The position numbers and the translations under genes are program-made. From Verticillium longisporum (lineage: Eukaryota; Ascomycota; Sordariomycetes; Glomerellales; Plectosphaerellaceae), in contig JAETXT010000012.1 of the NCBI GenBank assembly GCA_019188255.1, forward strand, positions 682,001 through 746,000: DNA of 64,000 nucleotides, given 5' to 3'. Below the pieces are notes generated by a model, which worked only from the letters and a program-made list of their open reading frames with translations, was not told the origin of the DNA and searched no databases. Below are positions 21,353 to 35,454 of this stretch, piece by piece. Every line of letters starts with the position of its first letter. Position 1 is the stretch's first letter.

Positions 21353-22922
21353 CAATTCAAATATCGGGAGTGGAATTGACTATTTAATATATTTCGGATT
21401 ATAGATTTAACTATTTAAATTAATTAATTGGATTTAATATAGTTTAAATTAATAAATAAAGCTATCGCTAATTAGACGATTTATTAGAATAACTAATATT
21501 TATAGTATTAAATACTTAAGCCCTCTTAATATAATAGCGCTACTATAAAGCTAATTTCTAAGGTATTAGACCTCTTCTAATATATCTAAAGCTATCGTAA
21601 GCCTCTATAACGTTAATATAAGCTTTATAAGGCTAAACGCCCTCTTATAGTCGGTAGCTATTACTAGGATAATAAGGATATTAAGGGCTAAGCGGCTAAT
21701 TATAGGGAACGCCTCCTCTTAATTTATCTATTAGTTAATAGGGTCCTTAACGTTAATAGTCTACGTTAAGTCGAGGTAGAAGTATCGATCGAGTTTAGAA
21801 TCTACTAGAATTGCCCTCTAATAACGATTATATATCTAATTATTAAATAGTATTAAGTTAATAGCTTATTATAATACCCGTATTTCGTTAAAGCCTATAG
21901 CTATTAATAGTATATCCTATTATAATAGTAATTAACCTTAATAATATTATTATTCTTAATAGATATATAAGCTAATATAAGACTTATAAAGCTATATTAA
22001 TTACTTTAACGTTATCTATTATATCTCTAGCTATCGTATTCCTAGCCTAGAATAGAGGATAATAGCTATTATATATAGTAGAGACTCTATTAGCTTAATA
22101 TAGTATTAATTAAGCTTCTTCTATATATTTATAATAAAGAAATAGAAATATTATCGTAAATCTTTAGAGAATACTTTAAAGTAATAAAAAGGTATTATAG
22201 AATATTCGCTTTATATAACTATATATAAGGAGGGAATAGATTAATAAAAGTATAAAGGAGCTTTATATATAAAGTTAATAACTTCTTTAATAAATTATAA
22301 ATATTTAGGGAGAATCTCTAATATTAGAGAAATCGTTAAAGAATAATTTCTATTATTCTATTTACTTTAAGATATACTCTATATTTATAAATATCTCCTA
22401 GAGCGCTCTATAACTTCTATTCTTAGCCTATCCCTATATATATATTATTTATCGGTATAATAGCTTAAGAGCTTTATAGAGTTCTATAAGGAGGCGCTAA
22501 TCTTTAAAAGTTAGAACGTCGTCTTTTAATATATATTTATAAGGGTCGGGTTTAGAGAGATTCTTCTAGAGGAAGCTTTAGATATTATTATACTTCTTAA
22601 GGGCCCGATCGAGTATTAAGAACGTTAAATTCTATTATATTTCATTATTAAGGATAAGCTAGAGCTTAAAATTAGATTATTAATAGATTTAGAAATTATT
22701 ATCGGCTTCTTAAGCTTCCTTAATAATAATTTAAAAGTATTTACTATATTATAATAAAGAACGAATCTATTTAACGATATTATAAAGCTTATTAATAGGT
22801 CCCCTCTTCCTTTAATAATAAAGAGAGTCTTAAGAATTACTTAATAGTTCTAGGGCTTACGTTTCTTATTTAAAGACTTTATTATCCTCTTTATATAAGA
22901 AAGCCTTTTTAATAAGGTTTAT
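21353..22922. other. RIP-mutated AT-rich DNA, origin unknown
   Basis: Stop-rich in all frames with almost no CA or TG. I could not recognise the parent sequence. It may include remnants of the outer hAT-like element. Confidence 0.6.
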
Positions 22923-23330
22923 ATTAAGAGGGCTTTACTACCTATATAAACTCTAATTTATTATTTTAGTTATACCTAAGAGCTCTAAATAGGTAGAATA
23001 GGTAATATAAGACTTATAAAATGATTATTAATACTATCTCTATATTACTATTACTTATATAAATTAGATATACCTATCTAATTTACCGATTACGTAAGCT
23101 ATAAATTACGTACTCCTAAGAGCTATGAATCCTAGCCCTAGTAATTACTATATCGGTAAATCCTATATAGTAATAACCGCCCTAAGCGATTCCCTAATAT
23201 TAGTTTAATACTAGCTCTCTTTTCTTTATAGATAGGATTACTATAGAACTAATATTAGAAGTTATTACCTAGATTAATAGCTATTCTAATATACTTATAA
23301 TTCTCTAGTCTCTAATATATTAAATCCTTA
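22923..23330 (-). repeat. LTR-like repeat, copy 1 (inverted)
   Basis: The reverse complement matches the unit at 36955-37360 over its whole length. It ends AAGCCCTCTTAAT like the other copies and shares the blocks CTATCTATAAAGAAAAGAGA (as its complement) and TTATAGCTTACGTAAT. The outer boundary is approximate. Confidence 0.75.
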
Positions 23331-23333
23331 TAT

Positions 23334-23690
23334 TAAACTAATATTAGAGGATTATCTAGGTCGGTAATTACTATTAAAACCGGGTAGAGTAGAAAGGTAT
23401 AGCTTAGCGATAAGGTAATAAGGAGTAGCTAATTAGGGAAACGGATATTAGCTAGACTGATATAGTAATTACTAGGGCTAGGATTTATAGCTCTTAGGAG
23501 TACGTAATTCATAGCTTATATAATTAGTAAATTAGATAGGTATATCTAATTTACGTAGGTAGCGGTAATTTAGAGAGATAGTATTAATAATTCTTATAAG
23601 TCTTATATTACCTACCCTACCTATTAAGAGCTCCTAGGTATAGCTAAAGTAATAAATTAGGGTTTATATAAATAGTAAAGCCCTTTTAAT
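23334..23690 (+). repeat. LTR-like repeat, copy 2, with an inserted segment
   Basis: Direct orientation, head-to-head with copy 1. It begins within the unit at AAACTAATATTAG and carries about 90 bp (about 23373-23462, starting AAAACCGGGTAG) that is absent from copies 1 and 4 but present at about 27811. It then resumes at TATAGTAATTAC and ends CCCTTTTAAT. Confidence 0.7.
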
Positions 23691-26600
23691 AGATATATAG
23701 GTTAACTTAATTAAATTATTTAATATTTAAATAGTTAATTCGGATTATAATTAGACGAGTATACTATAAATATACTAATTAATATATAAAGTACTATTTA
23801 TAAATATAAATATATTAATATAAGGCATTTACTTTATACTTAGTAACCCTATAGGCCTTACTATTACCCTAATTATATTAGCCTCCTTAGAATTAAGAAT
23901 ATTTACTTTATCCTCTTTAAAATCTTAGCTTAGTTATTAAGTATATTCTCTTTAATCTTATTTATAATAAGCTAGTTATTTATAAAAACGTAAGACCTAA
24001 AGTTAGGCGCTAATATAGAGTCTCGATTAAGCTATTATATCCTTATAAGCTCTAGTAGCTTAGAAATAGGGTAATAGTAAAAGGTTAAGCTCTAAGGACT
24101 ATAAATAGGATTAAGAGGGTTATCGAACTCGTTCTAATAAAGAAGAGGATTTTAATTAAGGGCTTTAATTAGGTTATAGAAGATAACCTTAGATTTAAAA
24201 TATATATACCCCTTTTAAAGTATTTAAATAAAGTTAGAAGGGCTATCCTAGAAGCTATATTTATATTCCTTATAAATATAATTAATATAATTAATATAAT
24301 TAGGAAAGGAGAAATATTAGAAATAAGGATATATAATATTAATTTAATTAGAAGCTAAAAAAGTCGACTATTAATTCTCCTTATAGCCTTTATAAGGATT
24401 ACGATTAATACTTCTAAAACCTTATATAATTAATAAGAATAGAGCTAGGTAATAATAAATAATCTTAACGAAGAACGATTTAAAGGGCCTATTTAGCTCG
24501 GAAACGATAAAGATAAAATAATAGAATACTTAATTAGGGAAATTATTAAATATAGATAGCTTCTAATTCTTATAAGTATTAAGAAATAAAGAGATATTAT
24601 TAGAATTCTAATTTATTTACTTTATTATTCTCTAGAACTATTTAATAATATTAGATTAGGAGTTAATATTAAGGATAATTAGCTTAAAGATAAATTCGAA
24701 ATATTAAAGGAGAAGATTATTATCTTTATTTTAGCTATTTATAAAGGCCTATTATATAAAATAAATTAATAATTAAAAAAGTATTAATTAATATATAGAA
24801 TAGCTCCTAATTAAGGGAATAGAATTTATAAGAATATAGAAGTTATTAATATCTATTATATATTTAGACTTCTTTTTCTCGAATTAATTATTAAGTTTAT
24901 ATAATTAAGGGTAATTATTAGGGTAATCGTCTTTAATAGTATAAAGCTTAAGAATTTAGTTTAAAAGAAGTTATAATTTTTAGCTAAAAGAATTTATAAT
25001 AATATTATTAATAGTTATATTTTAAATAAAAAGAAGGAAGAATATAAAGGGTATAATAGCTCTTATTACTTTTAAAAGTAAAATAAAAAAGGAATAATAA
25101 TTAAAGTAATATTATTTAATTTAATTATTTAATTTAATAACCTCTTAATAGATTTACTAACCCCTCCCTTCTTTTTTAACTAGGATAATAATTTATTATT
25201 AAATTACTTAAAATTAATAAGCCTTTTAATAGAATAATTAACTTTATAATCTATTATTATAAAAAGGAAAAGGAACCTTCGCCTTAGCTAAGGAATCTCC
25301 TCTCTCTCTTATATATAAATATTAAATTTATAGACCTCCTCTATCTACTTTTTAAATACTTTTCTTATTTATAAATAATTGAATTAAAATAATAATATAG
25401 TTTATTATTCTATTCTCTAAATATTATTTTCTTATTCTCTTTTATTATTATAACTTCTCTCTTCCTTTTATTTTCTTCTTTTTATTTATAATTTATTCTA
25501 TATTTTTCCTCTTTATTTACTTTTAATATAATTCCCTTAATTACTTATTAAAATATCTAAAAGTAATTATATATTATATAAGGATAATATTTATAAGAAT
25601 TACTCTATTATTCTAATAGCTATAAGGATTAACCCCTTTAATCTATTTAGAACTCTTATACTATAAATTAATTAAGAAGCGCTCTTCCTTATTTCTTCTA
25701 ATTAATTAAAGCCTATATTTATCTTAATAATAATAGCCTTTTTAGATAAATCTATATCCTATTTAGGAAATAAATAATTCCGAATTAATTATAATATATT
25801 TAATTATTTTAATATTATATTTAGAAGGGTATATATCGATTCCCTTAAAAGGAATTAATTTAATTAATATATTAATTAGATTTTATAAAAATACTTAATA
25901 TTAGATAAATAGAAGTAATAGAAAGTAAAAATAGGCTAGAAATATATCTTAGGAGTTTAACTATCTTATTAAATAAAACCTAATAATAGTACTATTTAAT
26001 TACTCCTTTATAAATCTCGTAACCTATATAGAATACCTTATACCTCTTTATTCCCTAATTAGATTAACCTCTTAAGGAAGCTTATTACTTCTACTTCTAA
26101 TTTATATCTTAGAGGAATTATATTAATAAGGGTTAGCGAATACCTCCCTCCTAATAATTAGGGCTAGGATATAGTTAATTAGGAAGATAAATCTTATTTA
26201 GTTTTAATATAAGATAATATAGAAAAGAATATATAGCTCTCTATTTAGGAGATAATTATTAGATTAAAAATGCTTATAAAGCTTTAATTAATATAATTAT
26301 TATATTAAGTCCTTAATTCTAATACTTTATAGATAGGAGGCTATAATAATAATATTCTAATAAGCTAAGAAATAATAGATATATTCTAGGAAGCCCGCTT
26401 TATAATAACCTTTATTAATATTAACGAAAACTATTAGATTCTTCTAATCGTTAATTAATAGATATAATAGTCCTTTACTATTAATAGCTATTTTAAGGGT
26501 ATAGCTTAGAAGGAAATTATTTAAGCTATAATCTATTTAGAGGAGTTTTATAGATTTAATAGTACCTCGGATACCCTAATTAAGGCTTTACGTTTATAGT

Positions 26601-27806
26601 TTAATATCCTCTAATCTCCTTAATAGCGAGATATATACTCTTATAGACTCTATATACTTAATTTAGCTTATTTAGTCTTCCTCGAAGGGCTACTCGATAT
26701 AGGGATATTAACTATATATATAAATAATAATATATATAGCGAGGCTAATTATAATAATTACTTTTATTATTATTAGAAGACTTAATTAGATAAATAATTT
26801 AGTCTAAGCTAGGCTAATTTATTTATATACTATTTAGGGCCTAAATTAATAATAGGCGATATTATAGACGATAAGGCTACCTTCTAGGGATTTTATAGAG
26901 TAAATATACCTATTAATCCTAAATAGGAGGAATTCGAGGAGATAAATAAAGCTATTATCCTCTTTAAGAAGATATTAATTTAAGATATATAATAGAAGTA
27001 GGCTAGTCCTTTATAAGAAATCGAGAGCTCTTTAGAATCCTTAGAACTTAGGGACTCTAAGGCCGATAATATTACTAATATACCTAGTAGGATACTATAA
27101 CTATAAGTTAACCTTCGTAGTTTACTTAATCTAGCTATATTAATTAAACTATATAAGAGGAATCGAGTTATTATATTTATAGGAAATATCGTAACTATAA
27201 AGCCCCCTATAAAATGCTTAGGCTTAAGCTATAGCTTAATTCTACTTATCTCGCTAAAGGAGAAGACCCTGAGCGCTCTAAGTACCCTAGCTAGGTCTAA
27301 TTAGGGCAATCTAAGTCTAAACCTATATACTATCCTCGACCTTGTAGAGGTTAAGCTAGACCCTTAGCTAGGATATCCTCTATTAGTATACTCGAGAATA
27401 GAATAGATAAGCTAATATATAGATCCTTATACTATAGTTATTATAAATACTACTACTATAGAGATTATACTATATATACTTTTATAGTATTAGGGCTAGG
27501 AAGGATAGCCTTATTACTATATTAGATTAGAATAGGATAAAGTATAATAGAGGGCTATCGCTAAAGCAGCCTAGGCTTAGCTTAATATTAAAGAGCCCCT
27601 AAGGAGGCTAGGACTTTAGAGGCATCTAGGATAATCTAATTTAAGGAACTAAGGGCTAACTCTAGGATATTTATATATACTATAATTACCTTCTTTCCTT
27701 TATTTATAGCTTTAGGGACTCGCTTAGTTCTAATTAGGAGAACTTACCCGTCTTCTTAAAGAAAGGAGGTCCTAATCTTAAGAGATAAGGACTCCTTTAG
27801 GGACGA
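23691..27806. mobile_element. RIP-destroyed repetitive DNA between LTR copies 2 and 3
   Basis: About 4.1 kb lying between two direct LTR-like copies, so possibly the interior of another LTR element. Every frame is full of stops and I could not recognise a domain. Confidence 0.4.
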
Positions 27807-28263
27807 TTAAAACCGGGTAGGGTAGAAAGGTATAGCTTAGCGATAAGGTAATAAGGAGTAGCTAATTAGGGAAATAGATATTAGCTAGACTTATTATAAG
27901 GACCCTTAAGGGATATATATTATTAATCCTATATTATATATTTAAAGACCTATCTTTTTCTTAAATAATTACTTTATTACTTTAATTAGTTAAAGTTATT
28001 ACTAGCCCTACTTTACTATATAGGATTTACTAATATAGTAATTATTAAGGCTAGGATATATAGCTCTTTAGAATATATAATTTATAGCTTATATAATAAA
28101 TAAATTAGATAAATATATCTAATTTATATAGATAATAGTAATTTAGAGAGATAGTATTAATAATTATTATAAATCTTATATTATCTATTCTACCTATTTA
28201 GAGCTCTTAAATATAGCTAAAGTAATAAATTAGAGTTTATATAAATAATAAAGCCCTCTTAAT
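27807..28263 (+). repeat. LTR-like repeat, copy 3 (likely 5' LTR of the copia element)
   Basis: Begins near AAAACCGGGTAGGGTAGAAA, continues through the shared TTATAGCTTATATAAT region and ends AAGCCCTCTTAAT at 28263. The pol relic begins downstream in the same orientation, so this is the best candidate for the 5' LTR. Confidence 0.65.
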
Positions 28264-31200
28264 ATTAATTAATATTATATTTAATATAATATAGAATAGC
28301 TAGAGCTAGAGAAGTTAAGATCGATCCTATAAATAGTAAATTTATTATATATAAGCTTATCGATTATACTTTATAAGTAATCGAAAGAGTACTATTTATT
28401 TTAAGTATTTTAGGATTCTTATAAGAGCTTAATAATAGAGAAACCCTCTATTATATAATCTATAGGAGTACTATCTACTTTAAATATCTTAGGACTCTTA
28501 TACCTAAAATTACTACTTAAGCTATATTATTAATTACTAACCCTAATAAACGAAGCTCTATAGAATAGTTAATTAGCTATAGTAAAGCTTTAATAAAATT
28601 AATAATAATAAGCTCCTCGGATTATAATAATAGCTCTATAATAGAGCTAGAGAATATTAAAAAGATATAATAGGAGTTTAATAGTATTCTAGAAGAATTT
28701 AATATATTATATTTAATATAGAAGATTAAGAAAGGTCTTAATATTAACTTTATCGTTAATAGAATAGAATTATAGTCCCCTAGATTACTAGATTTAGTAT
28801 TTATAGATCTTAAGAGCGCTTAGATCCTTAAAGTAATAAATATATATAAGATTATAAAGGGAGTTTACTTCTTAGAAGTATTTATTAAAGACTTCTAAGG
28901 CTAGATTAAAGAGGACTTTAATTCCTATAATATAATAATTATTCGAATATTAAAGGTATATCTAATAGAATATAGGATCCTTCTTTTAAGAATAATAAAT
29001 ATTAAAACGTTAAAGAGATTAATATTAATACTCTTATAAAAGGAAATACTTAATATAATAGAATTAATTATTATTAATTAGGATTTAGTATTTTAAAGAG
29101 TAGAGGAATAGGGAGATTAATAGGATAATAAGTAATAATCTATAGGGAATGCTTAGCTATCCTAAATCCGAAAACTATAAATAGGGAAGATAGATCCCTA
29201 ATAGCCCCTAATTCTAGGGTTATTTAATTAATAGAGTAAATAATCTAGTTAATAAGAGATTATACTTTAATTATAAAGAAATAAAACTTTACCCTTAAAT
29301 ATTATTTAGAACCTATTAACTTAGTATTATACTTTACTATTATATAAATCGGTAAATTTACTAATTAATAGAGCTATAATTAAGTAATTTATATTATTCT
29401 AGAATAAAGAGAGTAATTATTCTAAGGAGATCTATAATATCCTTAATAATAAAATATATATCTTTATAGACGTTTACGAATTATTATAAATCTACTATAT
29501 ATAGCTCTATATATTCTTCTTAAATATATTTTTAAAGTATATATAAACTTTCTTCCTAGAATATATAAATAAGAATATAGGATTCTATTAAAAATATTTA
29601 ATAATTAAATAATAATTTAATTTAGAGATTAATAAAATATAATATTATATAGATTAAAGCTTAATAACGTTCTACTCTATAATAATAGAAGCTAATAATA
29701 TAGGAAAGCTATAAATAGAAGTTCTCTAGATCCTTATAAATAAGCTTTAATAATATTAAAGAGTACTTAGCCCTATATTTACAGAAGAGATTTATCTCTA
29801 TATAAATACTCTAAAAGCAGTTTAAGGTATCCTAGAGCTAAAGATTATATTTATAAAGCTAGAATTATCTTTTAATATACTATCTATATACCTTAAGAGT
29901 ATATTAAAGGTAGAGGAGAATATTAGAATACTTAAATACTTCTATATTAATAGACGTTATAGGAGTAGATATTACTAAGCTAGTAAAAGGGGAGATCGTA
30001 GAGAGTAATTAATATATAGAACTAATAATCGTTAATTATCTAGAATTCGTAAATACTAGATGTACTTTAAATTAGACTATAGATTAATAAATACTTTCTT
30101 TAAGAATAATAATATTCGAAAGAGTAATTAAAATATATATAGGAAATATATAAAGATTAATAGAAGGGATACTATTAATTTCTAATAATAATAGAATCTA
30201 TTAAAAGCTTAGAATTAGATAATCCTATTTCTAATAAGCTAGGAGTAAATAATACTTATAAATCTAATCCTAAGAGTAAATTAATAAATACCTATATTAT
30301 ATATTTCCTAATAAATAAATTATTCTAATATAGAATAAAAGGGAATAGTCCGAAAGCTAAAATAATAGTTCTAATAGAATAGCTCTTTACTTAATATTAG
30401 ATTAATAATACTTCTATATAATATAATATTATCCTTAATATAAATATAATATTAGTTTTAATAATAGGAGCTTTATAAATAAAAGCCTTAATAGCTTTAA
30501 TATTAAATCTAATAATTAATAAATAGGGAATAGGGGCTAGAGTAAGATTTAGAGTAGGAAACCCTATATTTATAATAGAGGAGATTATTATTCTAATACT
30601 AATTAGGAGAATTATATTCTATATTATCTTAATAGATATTCTATTCCTATTTTATATTAAGGATATAAACGATCTCGGAGTCTATTTAGATAATATTAAT
30701 AATAAACTAGTAAAGTATATTAAGGAGCTCTAAGAGTATATATTTATTTTTCGTAAATAGGGCTATTTATAGTTCTTCCTAAATATAAAGACCTATATTA
30801 GCTCTAGGATTATATATATAATAGGGATAGAGAGTAATAGAATAGTATATCTAATAGAAGTAGAGCTCTAATATATTTATAAATAATTTAATTATTTATC
30901 TATAGAAAAGCTATAGAACTTATTCTAAAGAGTAGACTATAATATAAATTAGGATACTCTAGAGCTAATAAACTATTTCTATTATTATTATTAGATTAAA
31001 AGGAAATCTCTATAATACTTTAAGTTTACCCTAAAATTAAATATCGACTTTAATTATAAAATTTTAATCGATATTATATACTTAGATAAGAAGCCTATTC
31101 TTTATATAATCGATATAAATATAAGATTCTAATTTATAACTTTTATTCCTAATTTTATAGCTTATATTATATAGGAAGCCTTTAAAAGGTATTAATTAAA

Positions 31201-33690
31201 TACCTATCTTAGGCCTCTAGATATTATAATTATTAATATTAGAACGAACTTTACCTCTATAGAATTTAAGGTAGAGGTACGCCTCCTAGGTATAACCTAC
31301 TATTAGATCCCTATAGAGGCCTATTAATTAATTAATAAGGTTAAGAGCTATTATAAACTAATATATAGAGTATACGAGATCTTAAAAGTAGAATCTCGTA
31401 ATATAAGCCTAGAATCGCTACTTTAAGGAGCTATAAAGGTAATAAACGATATTACTAAGCCTAATAGATTAATACTTATATTATTTATATTTAGGGCGAT
31501 ACCTAGGATTACTATTAACTTAGCGTCTATTACGACCTAAGTATAGCGTACTAAAGTAATTGATAAAGTAATAATAGAGCTTCAGTAAATAATCGCTAAG
31601 CGGAAGGTTAATAATGCTCTTAATACCTATAATAGATTAGATATTAAATAGTTATTATTAAGATTACTAGAGCTAGGAAGCGATATTCTTATATTCCGAG
31701 AATAGGAGAAATAGACTAATCCTTATAAGGTTATATTAATTTCTAATATAGTAATTATAGTTAATATAATTAATAGTTTAATAGAGTTTAGAAGAATATA
31801 TATTAAGCTATATAATAGATTACTAGATTAAGAGCTTAAGGAGATAATAATAATTCGAATTCTAAAGACCCTAAAGCTATTTAAGTACTAAGAGCGGATT
31901 CTATTATATTAATATAGGAGACTTAGGAAGTTAATAAATATTATAAATCTATTATAAATAGCTTTTATAGATTATAAGAATAATATAATTAGGATTTTAT
32001 AGATCGAATATTAATTTATTATTAAAAAGGAGTAATAGGGTTATAACCTAGCTATTAAACTATATAATAAAGGTAGAATAACGACCCCTAGGAAGCTATT
32101 TAAATAGTCCGATTAGGAGGAAATCGATTTACTCCTAATAGCTAGAGTAATCGTACTAATTAGGAGATCTACGTTTCTTAATACTAAGATCTTTAGATAT
32201 TAGCTTATAAGAGAGGTAAAAGGCCTCCTTTAAGCTTTATATAAGAAATTAAGATTAGTGATTTAAGGATATAGTAACTAGGAGAAGATAACCCTATTAA
32301 TATAATCGCTTATAATTATATACTATAGCTAATAATTAATCCTAGTAATTACCCTAATACTATAATAATATAGCTATTAATTAATCCTCTATAATATTAA
32401 TTAAGCTTATACTTAGAGCGCTATAGATCTATTATATAATATTCTCCTATATACTCCTAAGGAGCTATAATATAGATACCTAGAGGGAATTATCTTCTAT
32501 ATTATAAAGCCGCTCTATAATATTATAGAATTAGGCCTCTATTAGTTTATAACCTATTAATGCAATTATAGAAAGCGCCTAAATGCTATTCTAATAGGCG
32601 ACGATCTATATTTACTCCTAATTAGAGCTAGAGAAAGCTTTAAGCTAATTAGGATATAGATTAACGATACCTTTAACCTTAGAAAGCCTATATTTATATA
32701 AAAGGAATAAATAGAGCTTAAAAGCGCTAGCTTCTAAGTAAAGCCTACTTCTATCCTTAATATAAGATCTAATAGTATCTTTAATAGCTATATTATTAAA
32801 ATTAGAATTAAAGATCTTATAATTTAATAGAAAAGTTAAAATAATCGCTTAGAGCTAGTAATCCCAGGGATAGCGAGCTTAGAATAGGAATATATTACTT
32901 CGAAAGCTTATAATACTTATATTACTTTAATCTATTAATTAGAAATAGCCTTCGATTTCTCTATTATAGCCTAAACTAAGAACCTATAAAAGGACGACTT
33001 TAAATAGCTTAATAAATATATATAATAGTAGATTACTAATATAGGCTATAGCTTAAATTATATACGCTTAGATCTCTTAATAGCTTAATTTTATATATTT
33101 ATTAATAGCTCCTTTATTAATAATAAGGACCTTAATTTATAGATTAGATTTATTATCCTTTTAAATAATAAATATTCTAGCGATTAGGAGAATGCCTTTA
33201 TAATATATAATAATATCCTCTATTAATAATCTATTAAATATAAATAGATTATATATTTAATTCTAATTAGCGAGATTTATAGGATAATTAATAGCTTCAA
33301 TATAGCTTATGTCTTTAATAGATATTCTAAGAGATCTATAAATACTTAGAACTATTACTCCTATAGATAATTATCTATACTAATAGCTACTCGCTCTATT
33401 AATACTTTATTTAATTAAGCATAATAGTAGAGAAACGCTTAATAATAGATCTTATAGTATTATAATAAAGCTATAAAGAATATAAAGTTAACGAAATTTA
33501 TTAGATTGCTAGAAGGGATAACCCTATAGATTTAATAATTAAGGGAATACTAAATTAAATATTAGAAGTATTAATAAGCTTTAATAAAGTTATAATTAAG
33601 ATTAAAGGATAAATTAAATATTAAAAAAAGAATAATTAAAGGGTAAAGGTAGTTAATATTAATGAAAATATAGTAAAGCTTAAAAACGAG
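28264..33690 (+). mobile_element. Ty1/copia-type retrotransposon interior, destroyed by RIP
   Basis: No open frame survives, but the plus strand keeps a recognisable copia order when C-to-T and G-to-A changes are allowed for. There is a gag-pre-integrase/integrase region about 30.6-31.4 kb (KFTLKLNIDFNYKIL, FIPNF, TNFTSIEFK), an integrase C-terminal part about 31.5-31.8 kb (IAKRKVNNALNTYNRLD), and reverse transcriptase about 32.05-32.87 kb (a degraded YGI-type block and INDTF at the catalytic DD position near 32665-32680). RNase H follows to about 33660 (AFDFSIIA). The domain order IN before RT is diagnostic of copia. Confidence 0.75.
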
Positions 33691-33692
33691 TA
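33691..33692 (+). repeat. TA target duplication, left
   Basis: TA immediately precedes the inverted repeat starting ACGTAATCCACAAGC; the other TA is at 35553-35554. Confidence 0.8.
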
Positions 33693-33799
33693 ACGTAATC
33701 CACAAGCGAGTGGTTCACCCATGCGAGTGGTTCACTTCACCCCGACCCGACAAACATTCCGAGGAAAACCTCAACCCAAACGCCGTAAATCAATTAAAA

Positions 33800-34309
33800 T
33801 CACTCCTCCTCGTCTTTTGCAGACGATGAGATAGCTACCTGACAAGTTCTCGCGTTGTGGCCGGTCTTCCCGCATACGCTACAGCATCGTTTCTTCGGCT
33901 GGGACCACGACGCGGGACCCGGGTTCTGCAGCGTTTCCTCTTTTATCTGGATATCTACTTCCTTCTGAGCAATCTTGTCCTGTCCCTCGCCTACAGCCAT
34001 GCTTCCTCCTTCCCGGAGACGTAGCTTTTTGGCCCTCCGGCGTCGGCTTAGTGTAGCATTTTCCTCTCGAAGGATCATAACCTCTGACTTCAAAAGAGCG
34101 ATCTGGTGCATAACACCCCGCGTCCCCTTCGCAAGATAGTCAACAGCATCTAAAATTGACGTTGGGGAGCTTCCCTGGTGGCGTGAGATTCGCCCTTTGA
34201 TGAAGTCAGTCTGGGAACCTGCCTCGAGCAGGTTAGTGGGCGTCTTAGAGACCCAAGAATCACGCTCCCCGTGGGACGTCCCCGGAGGCGTCGTCGTCCT
34301 CAACCTCAC
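33800..34309 (-). pseudogene. Fot1/pogo transposase, C-terminal part with zinc knuckle
   Basis: Continuation of the transposase in another frame (MRLRTTTPPGTSHGE...). It has a coiled-coil-like stretch (HQIALLKSEVMILREENATL) and ends with a zinc knuckle CSVCGKTGHNARTC (C-x2-C-x4-H-x4-C), the usual Fot1 tail. It is separated from the catalytic part only by the one-base frameshift, so it is not a separate gene. Confidence 0.8.
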
Positions 34310-35454
34310 ATCCAGCTTTGACAGGACTGTTTCCGGGTTATGGGGGACAAGCCCCGCTCCTCGAAAGCCTCCCTGGATGTTTTTTCTGTCATTGCTTGCT
34401 GAAATGCAGCCGAAAACGCCGGGAAGAAGTCCTCTTTGCTGATGTGCGTTGTACCCGCCCTCATCCTATCCTCGATTTGCCGACCGTATGCTTTCTTTAG
34501 TGGGCCAAAACACCCAACATCGAGAGGCTGGAGTAGATGTGACGAATGAGGAGGCATACAGAGTGTGATGATGTTGTTCTCCTTGCAGTAGAGTTCGAAG
34601 TCGACCGAGTGGTGACTTTCGTGGCCATCCAGGATCAGTAGGCGATAACCGCCCGAAGTACGGGACTTTGTATGCCTGTCAAAATGCCGAATCCATTCCA
34701 GACCAATATCATTCGTCGTCCAGCCGTTTGGAGATGTTGCGATTCTCCAGTCGCGAGAAATCGCGTCGTCCTGGTACCAGCTCGAGAGGTGGTACTTGCC
34801 CGAAACCACGATGAACGGCGGGACGGAGAAACCCAACGCGCCAACGCCCTGGATCACCGTAACCCATTCCCGGTTGCCTGGCTGCCTCATCTTCACATTG
34901 GACCGTCTTTCCGAACTGGTCACGACCATTCCGTTGGCGATAACGCCCATCTGGAAGCCGGTCTCGTCAAAGTTGTACATGTCAGCCTCTTGGATGCCGT
35001 ACTTGGCGATCATGTTATGCACGAGGCGGAACCACGCGTTTATCGCGTCCGGATCTTCGCATTGGGCCCTCTTGTAGTCGTACTTGCGAAAGAAACGCGT
35101 CCGGAGCTCTGGTTGCCGTTTGACGAAGTTTGCGGCCCAGTTCTTCCCGACGCGTGGCGCGTCACGGTCGGCAAGCAGGCGATTCGCCATATCTCCGACC
35201 TCACCCAACCGGGGAGGGTAAGATCGCGCATCTAGGTCAAGGATATATTCGACAATAGTTTTCTCTTGTAGTACTGTTAATTTGGCAGAATTGGGCGGGC
35301 TTTCGCGTCGGGAGGGTTTGCCCTTCTGGCGTCGGAGGAGCGTCGTTAAGGGGACGGTGTAGATCCTCGCAGCACTCCGGGCGCTTAGGTTCGGGTCATT
35401 GTCCATAGCTTGGATAGCAAGGAATAATTGACCTTCTTTTGAAAGAGTCTCCAT
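34306..35454 (-). pseudogene. Fot1/pogo transposase, N-terminal and catalytic part
   Basis: 382 codons. Psq-type helix-turn-helix at about residues 3-50, CENP-B/Tc5-type DNA-binding region at about 58-125, then a DDE_1 catalytic core with D163 (NFDETGF), D276 (LILDGHES) and D312 (LQPLDVGCF). Spacing between the last two is 35, the DD35D of Fot1. The frame ends after ...FEERGLSP... where the sequence switches frame, and coding continues in the next frame (33800-34309). One missing base in the GGCTTG/TCCCCC stretch near 34355-34360 explains this. The core is complete, so partial function is conceivable. Confidence 0.85.
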
